Shown in pieces: positions 15,904 to 23,110 of a DNA stretch of 23,110 nt. A program made the position numbers and the translations under genes. The number at the start of each line of letters is the position of its first letter. Position 1 is the stretch's first letter. This DNA comes from Synechococcaceae bacterium WB4_1_0192 (GTDB taxonomy: Bacteria; Cyanobacteriota; Cyanobacteriia; PCC-6307; Cyanobiaceae): the NCBI GenBank assembly GCA_009926195.1, contig RFPK01000006.1:1-23110 (forward strand). The letters run 5' to 3'. The notes under the pieces were generated by a model. That model was not told where the DNA came from, made no database searches, and saw only the letters and a program-made list of their open reading frames with translations.

Positions 15904-16809
15904 ATGGCGGCGCGCTGGTTGAGATCCCTGGCGGCGGCGCCCCTGATGCTCGGCGGCCTGCTGGCCGTCAGCCTGGTGCCGGTGCCGCCGGCACGGGCAC
16001 TGGTGCCCTACGTGATGGTGCCGGGTCCCGACAACCTGGAGGGCGCAGGCCTGGGCATCGCCCAGGTGGCGGCGCGCCTGCTGCGCCTGGGCCAGGCGGA
16101 TGACGCGGCCCGGCTGGCGGCCCTGGTGGTGCAGCTGATTCCCGACGATCCCCGCGGCTGGCTGCTGCTAGCTGAAGCACAGCTGCGCAGCAATCAACCC
16201 AAGCAGGCCGGCGTGGCCCTGGAGCGGGCTCGGGCCCTTGATCCCCGCAATCCGGTGATCCTGTTCGCCCAGGGAGCCCTGGCCCTGCGGCAGAACAACC
16301 CGAGCCAGGCGAGTCAGCTGATCCGTGAGGGGCTGAAGCTGGACAACCGCAACCCCGGCGCCTACTTCGATCTGGGCAATGCTCTGATCCTGATGGGCCA
16401 GAACGGTGATGCCCTGGCCGCTTTCGAGAAGGCCTCCGGCCTGCGTGGCGATTTCTGGGAAGCGATCAACAACCAGGCCCTGGTGCTGTTCGAGCAGGGC
16501 AAGGACGGCGAGGCTCTGCAGCGCTGGCGCAGAGTCCTGAAGATCAGCCCGACGGCCGCTGAGCCGATGCTGGCCCTGGCCGCCGCGCTCAATGCCAAGA
16601 CCCCGGGCAACAGCGAAAGCATCGAGCTGGCCCATCAGGCCCTGGCGAGCGATCCCAACTACGTGCTGGAGGCCTACCAGAAAGAACAGCTCTGGGGGAA
16701 CCGCCTGCGGGCCGCCACCAGCAGCCTGCTCGGCCAGGCGGCCCTGAAGGCGGATGTGGAGCGAGCCCAGGCCAACGCCGGAGGCAACAGCGACGACGGC
16801 GAGCCATGA
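15904..16809 (+). CDS. TPR-repeat protein with a signal peptide
   Basis: The 301-residue protein starts with a basic n-region and hydrophobic stretch (MAARWLRSLAAAPLMLGGLL) and a likely cleavage site ARA-L near residue 32, so it is probably exported or membrane-tethered. The mature part is made of tetratricopeptide repeats from about 65 to 270; the best ones are PRGWLLLAEAQLRSNQPKQA, NPGAYFDLGNALILMGQNGD and FWEAINNQALVLFEQGKDGE. Such repeats mediate protein contacts; the partner is unknown. In picocyanobacteria a TPR protein commonly sits between queG and gyrA, as here. Its TGA stop overlaps an ATG (ATGA at 16806-16809), which looks like the original coupled start of gyrA. Confidence 0.88.
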   Translation: MAARWLRSLAAAPLMLGGLLAVSLVPVPPARALVPYVMVPGPDNLEGAGLGIAQVAARLLRLGQADDAARLAALVVQLIPDDPRGWLLLAEAQLRSNQPKQAGVALERARALDPRNPVILFAQGALALRQNNPSQASQLIREGLKLDNRNPGAYFDLGNALILMGQNGDALAAFEKASGLRGDFWEAINNQALVLFEQGKDGEALQRWRRVLKISPTAAEPMLALAAALNAKTPGNSESIELAHQALASDPNYVLEAYQKEQLWGNRLRAATSSLLGQAALKADVERAQANAGGNSDDGEP

Positions 16810-16818
16810 CCGCCGATC

Positions 16819-19230
16819 GTGGGCCGGGCCCTGCCCGATGCCCGCGATGGCCTGAAGCCGGTACAGCGGCGCATCCTGTTCGCGATGCATGAACTGGGGC
16901 TCACCCCGGATCGCCCATACCGCAAATGCGCCCGTGTGGTGGGCGACGTGCTCGGCAAATACCACCCCCATGGCGATCAGGCGGTCTACGACGCCCTGGT
17001 GCGGCTGGTGCAGACCTTCGCCAGCCGCAACCCGCTGCTCGATGGCCACGGCAACTTCGGCTCGGTCGATGACGACCCGCCCGCGGCGATGCGGTACACC
17101 GAAACCCGGCTGGCACCGATCGCCAACGAGGCGCTGCTCGATGAGATCGGCAACGACACCGTCGATTTCGCACCCAACTTCGATGGGTCCCAGCAGGAGC
17201 CGACCGTGCTGCCGGCCCAGCTGCCATTCCTGCTGCTGAACGGCTGCACCGGCATCGCCGTGGGCATGGCCACGAACATCCCGCCCCACAATCTGGGCGA
17301 GGTGGTGGATGCGCTGATCGCCTTGATCCGCAGGCCGGAACTGAGCGACGACAAGCTGCTCGAACTGGTGCCCGGTCCCGACTTTCCCACCGGCGGCGAA
17401 GTGCTCACGGGGAGCGGTCTGCGCGATACCTACCTCAACGGCCGCGGCAGCATCCCGATGCGGGGCGTGGCCCATTTCGAGGAGGTGCAGCCGGGCAAGG
17501 GACGCCACAAGCGCGCCGCCGTGGTGATCACCGAGCTGCCGTATCAGCTGAGCAAGGCGGGCTGGATCGAGAAGCTGGCCGAGCAGGTCAACGACGGCAA
17601 GATCACCGGCATCGCCGACATCCGCGATGAAAGCGATCGCGATGGCATGCGCGTGGTGGTGGAGCTGCGCCGGGATGCCAACCCGGAAACCGTGCTGACG
17701 GAGCTGCAGCGGCGCACAGCCCTGCAGAGCAACTACGGCGCCATCCTGCTGGCGCTGGTGCACGGCAAACCAGTGCAGCTGAGCCTGCGGGAGCTGCTGC
17801 AGGAATTCCTGGAGTACCGGGAACTGACGATCATCCGCCGCACCCGCCATGCGCTCAAGCGGGCAGAGGACCGGCTGGAGGTTGTGCAGGGTCTGATCAC
17901 GGCCCTGGGCGCCCTGCAGCGGGTGATCGCCCTGATCACGGCGGCCCCGGATGCCGCCAGCGCCCGCGCCAGCCTGCAGGTGCAACTGGATCTGAGTGAA
18001 CGCCAGGCCGATGCCGTGCTGGCGATGCCACTGCGGCGGCTCACGGGGCTGGAGCAGGAGAGCCTGCGCAAGGAAGCCGACGATCTGGGCCAGGAGCGCA
18101 CGCGCCTGCGGCACCTGCTCGATGAACGACCGGCGCTGCTGGACGCGATGGTGGCCGAGTTCAAGGCCCTCAGGAAGCGCTTTGCCACACCGCGCCGGAC
18201 CCGTCTGGTGGAAGGGGGCGATGAACTGGTGGCCCAGCGAACCGCCGCAGCACGGCCCAGCACCGAACTGCAGCGCCAGCGCGCCCTGGAGTCGCTCGCC
18301 GCCGATGGCCGCCTGGTGGTCCAGGCCGATGGGCAAGTGAAGATCGTCGGGCCCCAGCTGCTGGGTCGCCTGCACCTGGAGGAACCGGCGGCGCTGGGGG
18401 ATCACCCCTCACCGGCGCGACTGATCCTGCCGGTGGCGGCGAAACCGGCGGTGCTCGCCTTCACCGATGCGGGCCGGGTCGCCCTGCTGCGCTGGGAGTT
18501 CGCCGGGCAGCAACCGGGCAACCTCGAGAAATTCCTGCCGGATGGCATGAGCGGCGAACAGGTGGTGCAACTGCTGCCCCTGCCGACCGCCGAAGCGGCC
18601 GCCGGAGCGAGCATCGGTCTGCTGAGCAGCGATGGGCGGTTCAAGCGACTGCCCCTCGATGACATGCAGGATCTCTCGGGCCGGGCGGCGTCGGTGCTGC
18701 GCCTCAAGGATGGTGTCAGCCTGCAGCGGGTGGTGCTCTGCCGCGATAGCGAAGAACTGGTGGTGGCCAGCTCCACCGGCCGCCTGCTGCGGCTGACGGT
18801 GAATGAAGCCAACCTGCCACTGATGGGGCGCAACGCCCAGGGTCCGGTCCTGCTGCGGCTTCTGCCCGGCGAGGCCGTGGTCGGTGCGGCAGCGGTGAAG
18901 GCGGGGAGCAGTGTGCTGCTGGCCAGCGCCGGCGGCCAGCTCCGGCACCTGGCCCTGGCCGATCTGCGCCTGTGCCAACGCGGCGACCTGGGGCAGATCG
19001 GTCTGCGCTTCCAGGATCGCAACGATCAGCTGGTGGATCTTCGCCCGGCCGAGACGGCCCTGCTGTCGGCGCTGCTCAGCGATGGCCGCAGTCTGCGCCT
19101 GAAGGCGACCGACCTGCCAACGGATGCCAGCAGCTCTCCAGGGGCGGTGTCGGCTGGGGCCCGGGCTGCGCCGGCACTGATCCGGCCGATGCGGATCGGG
19201 GCAGGGGATCAGGGCGCAGCGACAGGGTGA
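16819..19230 (+). CDS. gyrA: DNA gyrase/topoisomerase IV subunit A, conserved N-terminus missing
   Basis: Breakage-reunion subunit of a type IIA topoisomerase. From GTG 16819 it gives 803 residues beginning MGRALPDARDGLKPVQ. Landmarks: KYHPHGDQAVYD, catalytic Tyr93 in AMRYTETR, NFDGSQQEPTVLPAQLP, NGCTGIAVGMATNIPPHN, a coiled-coil region and a C-terminal beta-propeller with repeats such as SDGRFKRLPL. Tyr93 corresponds to Tyr122 of E. coli GyrA, so about 29 conserved residues (including the SYLDYAMSV segment) are absent. The frame is closed upstream by the TGA of the TPR gene, only 9 nt away. The ATG at 16806 is out of frame with GyrA. The 3' end overlaps the convergent kinase gene by 155 bp, and the last ~15-30 residues may be non-native. 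GyrA versus ParC assignment rests on the cyanobacterial context. Confidence 0.9.
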   Translation: MGRALPDARDGLKPVQRRILFAMHELGLTPDRPYRKCARVVGDVLGKYHPHGDQAVYDALVRLVQTFASRNPLLDGHGNFGSVDDDPPAAMRYTETRLAPIANEALLDEIGNDTVDFAPNFDGSQQEPTVLPAQLPFLLLNGCTGIAVGMATNIPPHNLGEVVDALIALIRRPELSDDKLLELVPGPDFPTGGEVLTGSGLRDTYLNGRGSIPMRGVAHFEEVQPGKGRHKRAAVVITELPYQLSKAGWIEKLAEQVNDGKITGIADIRDESDRDGMRVVVELRRDANPETVLTELQRRTALQSNYGAILLALVHGKPVQLSLRELLQEFLEYRELTIIRRTRHALKRAEDRLEVVQGLITALGALQRVIALITAAPDAASARASLQVQLDLSERQADAVLAMPLRRLTGLEQESLRKEADDLGQERTRLRHLLDERPALLDAMVAEFKALRKRFATPRRTRLVEGGDELVAQRTAAARPSTELQRQRALESLAADGRLVVQADGQVKIVGPQLLGRLHLEEPAALGDHPSPARLILPVAAKPAVLAFTDAGRVALLRWEFAGQQPGNLEKFLPDGMSGEQVVQLLPLPTAEAAAGASIGLLSSDGRFKRLPLDDMQDLSGRAASVLRLKDGVSLQRVVLCRDSEELVVASSTGRLLRLTVNEANLPLMGRNAQGPVLLRLLPGEAVVGAAAVKAGSSVLLASAGGQLRHLALADLRLCQRGDLGQIGLRFQDRNDQLVDLRPAETALLSALLSDGRSLRLKATDLPTDASSSPGAVSAGARAAPALIRPMRIGAGDQGAATG

Positions 19231-21043
19231 CCATGGCGGGTGCCAGACCGTCATTGGTGAGCAGCAGCTGGACCGGAGTCCGGCTGACCCGCTCGATCGT
19301 CACGACCCGCAGGGGGCCACGGGCTTCGAGCACGGAGCCATCGGCCGCAAAGACCGTCATCTGCATGAACGGGGAGCCATTGACCCCGAGCACCAGGCGG
19401 CTGGGGCCCGGCAGGCGGATCGGGAACAGGCGAGCGCCGCCGGCATCCACCACGGCGGAGGCCACGGAGGTTTGGCCGGGGCGCGACTGGATGGCCTCGA
19501 TGCGCACGTTGGCCAGGGCCTGATCGGCGGCGGCGAACCAGAGCTGGCGGAAGGGCTCCGGCGGGATCTCGCTGCTGGCGTGGCCGGGCAGCACCCCCTG
19601 GGCGCTGGCGGACACCAGCTGCTCCACCACCTGGGGGCTGAGCCCCTGGGCCACCAGAGCCGACTGGCGGCGCCGCCAGTCACCGCTGGTGAACCCACCG
19701 AGACGGGTGCGCAGCTCCAGCGGCAGGGTCTCCACCCGGCTGAGCCACTCCTCCGCCAGCTGATTCCACACCTTGCGCAGCGGTGCGTCATCCAGGCTGT
19801 CGGCGGGCAGGCGCCCACCCCGCTCCGGGTACTGGGCCAGGAGGCTGGCATCCACCAGCCGCAGGAACCAGCCGCGCTCGATCTGCAGCGCCCGCAGGCG
19901 GTTGAGCAGCTGCTGGCGCTGATCCACCTCCGCCGGGGGCAGGCTGCTGGGCAACTGCAACCCCGACTCCCCCGTGGGTGCCGCGACACGGCCGCGGCTG
20001 AGCAGCAACCATCCCAGCACCGTTCCCACCACCGCGGACACCACCAGGGCGAGCACCACCGGCCAGAGGCGCCCTTCGGCCTCCTCCTCCCGCTGCAGCT
20101 GCCGGCGACGCGCCGAGGGAGCCGCAGCCGGCTGCACCGGCGCCACCGGGTTCAGGGGGGGCAGCTCCAGCACCGGCGCCGGCGGAGGCACCAGCACGAC
20201 CGTGCGATCCGCACGGGCGACGGGGCCTGTGCTGTCGGGCATCGGCACCTGCTGCAGCACCTCCAGTGCTGCCGCGGCCGAGCGGAAGCGCTGCGAGGGC
20301 TCCGGGCTGAGCAGCCGCTCCAGGGCAGCGCGCAGCTGCGGCTGATCATCCAGGGCCGCGGGCCAGCGCCAGGCGAGCGTGACCGGATCCAGCAGCTGCG
20401 CCGGCTCCTCACCGCTGAGCAGCACGAGGCCGACCACCCCGAGACCGAACAGATCCATCCAGGGCTCGGCCTGATCACCGCGGACGAGCTCCGGTGGGCC
20501 ATAGCCAGGGGTGACGCCCAGCAACCTCTCCCCGTCGGGGGGCACCGCCGTCCCGCGCACCAGACCGAAATCGAGCAGGACCGGCAGGCCATCGCGCTCG
20601 CGGCGCAGCAGGTTGGCGGGGGTCAGATCACCGTGGATCAACTGCTGGCTGTGCAGCACCGAGAGAACGGGCAGGAGCTGCCGCAGCAGCAACAGCACCT
20701 CGCCGGCGCCGAACACCAGCTGACGCTCGCGGCGAGCCTGCAGCAGCTCGGCATAGGTGCGCCCCTCCTGCCACTCGCGCACCAGCCACAGATCAGCGTC
20801 CTGCTGGATCAGCGACCCGAAGCGCGGCACCTGGGGATGCAGCACCCCCTGCAGACGAGGCCAGAGGGCGCGAACCTGCTCCTGCAGCTGTGGCTGAGCG
20901 GCGGCAATCCAGCGCAGCACCACCGGCGCCTGGGCGGCGAGCTGATCGCTGGCACGCCAAAGGACCCCCTGGCTGCCCTGGGCGAGCTCCACCTCAAGCC
21001 GGTAGCGCTCGCCGATCCGGTCCCCCGCTTGCACCGTGGTCAT
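19076..21043 (-). CDS. Membrane-anchored atypical Ser/Thr protein kinase
   Basis: The 655-residue protein has an N-terminal kinase-like domain (about 10-262), a Pro/Ala-rich linker, one membrane segment (about 327-349, LWPVVLALVVSAVVGTVLGW) and a C-terminal domain of about 270 residues with no known fold. Kinase features: a degenerate glycine loop AQGSQGVLW (21-29), catalytic loop HGDLTPANLL (Asp139, Asn144), DFG at 158-160 and GYGPPEL in place of the usual APE. The usual strand-3 lysine (VAIK) is replaced by Arg44 (VVLRWI), so activity is uncertain. ATG 21043 follows the cysK stop by 8 bp (GTG 21046 is an alternative), so both are probably co-transcribed. The last ~50 codons run antisense through gyrA; the native end is likely near LSLRPDP. 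Confidence 0.85.
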   Translation of the reverse strand: MTTVQAGDRIGERYRLEVELAQGSQGVLWRASDQLAAQAPVVLRWIAAAQPQLQEQVRALWPRLQGVLHPQVPRFGSLIQQDADLWLVREWQEGRTYAELLQARRERQLVFGAGEVLLLLRQLLPVLSVLHSQQLIHGDLTPANLLRRERDGLPVLLDFGLVRGTAVPPDGERLLGVTPGYGPPELVRGDQAEPWMDLFGLGVVGLVLLSGEEPAQLLDPVTLAWRWPAALDDQPQLRAALERLLSPEPSQRFRSAAAALEVLQQVPMPDSTGPVARADRTVVLVPPPAPVLELPPLNPVAPVQPAAAPSARRRQLQREEEAEGRLWPVVLALVVSAVVGTVLGWLLLSRGRVAAPTGESGLQLPSSLPPAEVDQRQQLLNRLRALQIERGWFLRLVDASLLAQYPERGGRLPADSLDDAPLRKVWNQLAEEWLSRVETLPLELRTRLGGFTSGDWRRRQSALVAQGLSPQVVEQLVSASAQGVLPGHASSEIPPEPFRQLWFAAADQALANVRIEAIQSRPGQTSVASAVVDAGGARLFPIRLPGPSRLVLGVNGSPFMQMTVFAADGSVLEARGPLRVVTIERVSRTPVQLLLTNDGLAPAMVTLSLRPDPLPRSASAGSVPAQPGPQPTPPLESCWHPLAGRSPSGADCGHR

Positions 21044-21051
21044 CACCGGGT

Positions 21052-22065
21052 TCAGGCTGCGCGCACAGGTTGCTGCAAACCCTTGCCAGCCAGCCAGGCC
21101 GCGTCATAAAGCCGTGACCGGTAGCGGTCACCGCTGTCGCACAGCACCGTCACGATCGTGTGGCCTGGGCCCATCCGCCGCGCCGTCTCGACTGCGGCGG
21201 CCACGTTGATGCCCACCGATCCCCCCAGGAACAGCCCCTCCTGCCAGAGCAGGTCGTAGATCGTGGCCAGGGCCTGCTGATCGGCGACGCGCACGGCGTC
21301 ATCCACCGGGGCGCCCTCCAGGTTGGCGGTGACACGGCTGTTGCCGATGCCCTCGGTGATCGAGCTGCCCTCGCTGGTGAGGCTGCCATCGGTGGCCCAG
21401 CTGTAGAGCGCGCTGCCGTGGGGATCGGCCAGCACGCAGCGCACGGCGGGGTTCTGCTCCTTCAGGTAGAGCGCCACGCCGGCGTAGGTGCCGCCCGTGC
21501 CGGTGGCCGCCACCCAGGCGTCGATGCGGCCGCCTGTCTGCTGCCAGATCTCCGGGCCGGTGGAGTTGTAGTGGGCCCGGCGGTTGGCCAGGTTGTCGAA
21601 CTGATTGGCCCAGACGGCGCCGGAGGTCTCCTCGGCGATGCGGCCCGAAAGACGCACGTAGTTGTTGGGATCGCGGTAGGGCACCGCCGGCACCGTGCGC
21701 ACCTCAGCGCCGAGGCTGCGCAGCAGGCCGATCTTCTCGGCCGACTGGGTGTCGGGAATCACGATCAGGGCCTTGTAGCCGCGGGCGTTGCAGAGATGGG
21801 TGAGGCCGATGCCGGTGTTACCGGCGGTGCCCTCCACCACCGTGCCGCCGGGCTGCAGCAGCCCCTGCTCCTCCGCCTCCAGCAGGATGCCGAGGGCCGC
21901 ACGATCCTTGACCGACCCACCGGGGTTCATGAACTCGGCCTTGCCGAGGATCTCGCAACCGGTCAGCGCGCTGAGGGCGTTCAGGCGGATCAGCGGCGTG
22001 TTGCCGACCGCACCCACGAAGCCTGCGGTGATACCGGTTGAGGGGGGCTGGGTGCTGGCAACCAT
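21052..22065 (-). CDS. PLP-dependent cysteine synthase family protein (cysteine synthase A or Cds1-like desulfhydrase)
   Basis: Beta-family PLP enzyme that either makes cysteine from O-acetylserine and sulphide or breaks cysteine down to sulphide. The 337-residue protein has the PLP-lysine motif NPGGSVKDRAA (Lys53), substrate loop EGTAGNTGIGL (78-88), phosphate loop TGTGGTYAG and the C-terminal SVGINVAAAVE. The loop reads EGTAGNTG rather than the EPTSGNTG of classical CysK; with WANQFDNLANRRAH and SSITEGIG, it resembles the fungal CysB-like and mycobacterial Cds1 group, from memory of those sequences. So desulfhydrase activity is possible. ATG 22065 (MVASTQPP) is the conserved start. It precedes the kinase gene by 8 bp and is divergent from egtB. 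Confidence 0.92.
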   Translation of the reverse strand: MVASTQPPSTGITAGFVGAVGNTPLIRLNALSALTGCEILGKAEFMNPGGSVKDRAALGILLEAEEQGLLQPGGTVVEGTAGNTGIGLTHLCNARGYKALIVIPDTQSAEKIGLLRSLGAEVRTVPAVPYRDPNNYVRLSGRIAEETSGAVWANQFDNLANRRAHYNSTGPEIWQQTGGRIDAWVAATGTGGTYAGVALYLKEQNPAVRCVLADPHGSALYSWATDGSLTSEGSSITEGIGNSRVTANLEGAPVDDAVRVADQQALATIYDLLWQEGLFLGGSVGINVAAAVETARRMGPGHTIVTVLCDSGDRYRSRLYDAAWLAGKGLQQPVRAA

Positions 22066-22096
22066 GCGCTCGGCGCCGGAAATCTGCTCTGGCGCG

Positions 22097-22102
22097 ATCG
22101 TA
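22097..22102 (-). promoter_or_regulatory. Possible -10 box for the cysK-kinase transcript
   Basis: TACGAT (minus strand) in the context CCCCTACGATCGCGC lies about 32 nt before the cysK-like start, in the 108-bp spacer to egtB. The same 10-mer core CCCCTACGAT precedes the HpsJ-like gene at 14848-14857. A -35 box is not evident. Confidence 0.4.
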
Positions 22103-22146
22103 GGGGCGCTGGCAGGCCTGCTCCGGACGCTGCTGCTCCAGGCGCT

Positions 22147-22152
22147 TAAGGT
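22147..22152 (+). promoter_or_regulatory. Possible -10 box for egtB
   Basis: TAAGGT lies about 22 nt before the egtB ATG and fits TAnnnT; it is the only AT-rich word in this part of the spacer. Weak evidence. Confidence 0.2.
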
Positions 22153-22173
22153 CACGCCAGACACACCACCGCG

Positions 22174-23110
22174 ATGGGGTTGCCGCCCGCCGCTGCCCTG
22201 CTCACCCGACTGCGGCGGATCCGTGAGCACAGCGAGGCGCTGATCGCCGGTCTGGAAGACGAGGACCTCTGCCTGCAGGGCATGGCCGATGCCAGCCCGG
22301 CCAAATGGCACCTGGGTCACACCAGCTGGTTCTTCGAGGAGTTTCTGCTGCGGCAGCAACCGGCTGGCCGCAGCAGCTACGAGCCAGCCGACCCACGCTG
22401 GCGCTATCTGTTCAACAGCTACTACGAGACGGTGGGGCCACGGCAGCCGCGGCCGGAGCGGGGTCTGCTGACGCGGCCGCCGATCAGCGCGGTGCTGACC
22501 TGGCGGCGACGGGTGACGGCCGCCATGGAGGAGCTGGTGGAGCAGCTGCAGGTGGCGGACGATGCGGCAGGACTGGCCCTGGTTGAGCTGGGGCTGCAGC
22601 ACGAGCAGCAGCACCAGGAGCTGCTGCTGATGGATCTGCTCGATGGCTTCAGCCGCAACCCGCTGGAACCGGTGGCTTACCCCCTGACCGGGGACCCGCC
22701 GGCAGGGAACGGCCTGGCGGGAGATCGCTGCCATCCGGAACTGACCTACAGGCGCAACTGGATGCCCGCGGCGGCTGCCGCCTGCGGCTGGCTGCCCCAG
22801 GCGGGAGGGCTGGTGGACATCGGCCATGGGTGCACCGCCACCGGCTTTCATTTCGACAACGAGGCGCCGCGACATCGCGTCTGGCTGGAGCCCTTCGCCA
22901 TCGCCGATCGGCTGGTGCGCAACGGCGAGTACGCCGACTTCATCGCCGATGGCGGCTACGAACGGCCGGAGCTGTGGATGAGCGAAGGCTGGGCGGTGGT
23001 GCAGCAGCGGGGCTGGCGGGCGCCCCGCTACTGGCGCGACGAGTGGGAATTCACCCTGGCGGGCCGGCTTCCGCGCCGGCCGGAGGCGCCGGTGCGGCCG
23101 GTGCGGGTGG
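22174..23110 (+). CDS. egtB: Ergothioneine biosynthesis sulfoxide synthase EgtB, cut by window edge
   Basis: Non-haem iron enzyme that joins a sulphur donor (gamma-glutamylcysteine or cysteine) to hercynine. The visible 312 residues start MGLPPAAALLTRLRRIREHS (ATG 22174), with a DinB-like iron-binding domain: KWHLGHTSWFFEE (His49) and LGLQHEQQHQELLLMD (His143, His147), matching the three-His ligand set of EgtB. From about residue 205 the formylglycine-generating-enzyme-like domain begins (FHFDNEAPRHRVWLEPF, NGEYADFIADGGY). The C-terminal part is outside the window. Divergent from the cysteine synthase-like gene, which hints at a shared sulphur role. OvoA and the selenoneine synthase SenA are relatives, but the order and length of what is visible fit EgtB best. 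Confidence 0.88.
   Translation, partial: MGLPPAAALLTRLRRIREHSEALIAGLEDEDLCLQGMADASPAKWHLGHTSWFFEEFLLRQQPAGRSSYEPADPRWRYLFNSYYETVGPRQPRPERGLLTRPPISAVLTWRRRVTAAMEELVEQLQVADDAAGLALVELGLQHEQQHQELLLMDLLDGFSRNPLEPVAYPLTGDPPAGNGLAGDRCHPELTYRRNWMPAAAAACGWLPQAGGLVDIGHGCTATGFHFDNEAPRHRVWLEPFAIADRLVRNGEYADFIADGGYERPELWMSEGWAVVQQRGWRAPRYWRDEWEFTLAGRLPRRPEAPVRPVRV

Noticed and set aside
16168..18405. 745-codon open frame on the minus strand
   Set aside because: It lies fully antisense to the TPR and gyrA genes, which have strong family motifs. Long antisense frames are expected at this GC content, and its Gln/His-rich translation has no recognisable domain.
19472..21109. 545-codon open frame on the plus strand
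   Set aside because: Antisense shadow of the kinase gene; Gln/His/Arg-rich, no motif.
1..23110. tRNA/rRNA genes, IS elements, CRISPR arrays, phage genes
   Set aside because: No cloverleaf, transposase, regularly spaced repeats or phage proteins were recognised by eye; spacers are short and almost all sequence is accounted for by conserved genes.

Overview
The window is a GC-rich (roughly two thirds G+C by eye), gene-dense bacterial chromosome segment. Protein content and gene order point to a picocyanobacterium of the Synechococcus/Cyanobium group. The signs are a cyanobacterial-type RRM protein with a glycine-rich tail, a DUF502 - NusB - FtsY - PP2C phosphatase - ArgH gene string, an HpsJ-like membrane protein, a QueG - TPR - GyrA string, an atypical membrane-anchored Ser/Thr kinase, and several GCGATCGC (HIP1) octamers. 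No phage, IS, CRISPR, tRNA or rRNA was seen.

Layout. At 1-1176 grpE and dnaJ run leftward (dnaJ is cut by the window edge). Divergent from them is a type IV pilus motor region: pilB (1286-3100), then one reading frame (3163-5235) that joins most of PilT to PilC. A FAD oxidoreductase converges on it with a 3-bp gap. dus (tRNA dihydrouridine synthase) runs rightward at 6629-7696 and faces the leftward RRM gene across a possible bidirectional terminator. A leftward run from 14117 to 8325 carries DUF502, nusB, ftsY, a PP2C/SpoIIE-type phosphatase and argH, very probably as an operon; an HpsJ-like gene lies just upstream at 14174-14824. From 14868 queG, a TPR lipoprotein/secreted-type gene and gyrA run rightward. 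The last part has a leftward cysK-like gene followed by a kinase gene, and a divergent egtB cut by the right edge.

Most genes are housekeeping: chaperones, protein targeting, transcription antitermination, tRNA modification, arginine synthesis and DNA supercoiling. The accessory theme is type IV pilus function, with signalling by a phosphatase and a kinase.

The most notable signal is a set of four places where a conserved protein domain stops or starts abruptly: a PilT-PilC in-frame fusion lacking the PilT C-terminal domain, a PP2C regulator with the middle of its GAF domain missing, a GyrA lacking its conserved first ~29 residues, and a 155-bp tail-to-tail overlap of gyrA and the kinase gene. 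Each looks like a short deletion. Either this lineage has unusual compact gene fusions, or the assembled sequence has lost small segments; the out-of-frame GyrA start favours the second explanation for at least that site. I do not see a clear new multi-gene system; the PilT-PilC fusion is the best candidate for new biology if reads confirm it.
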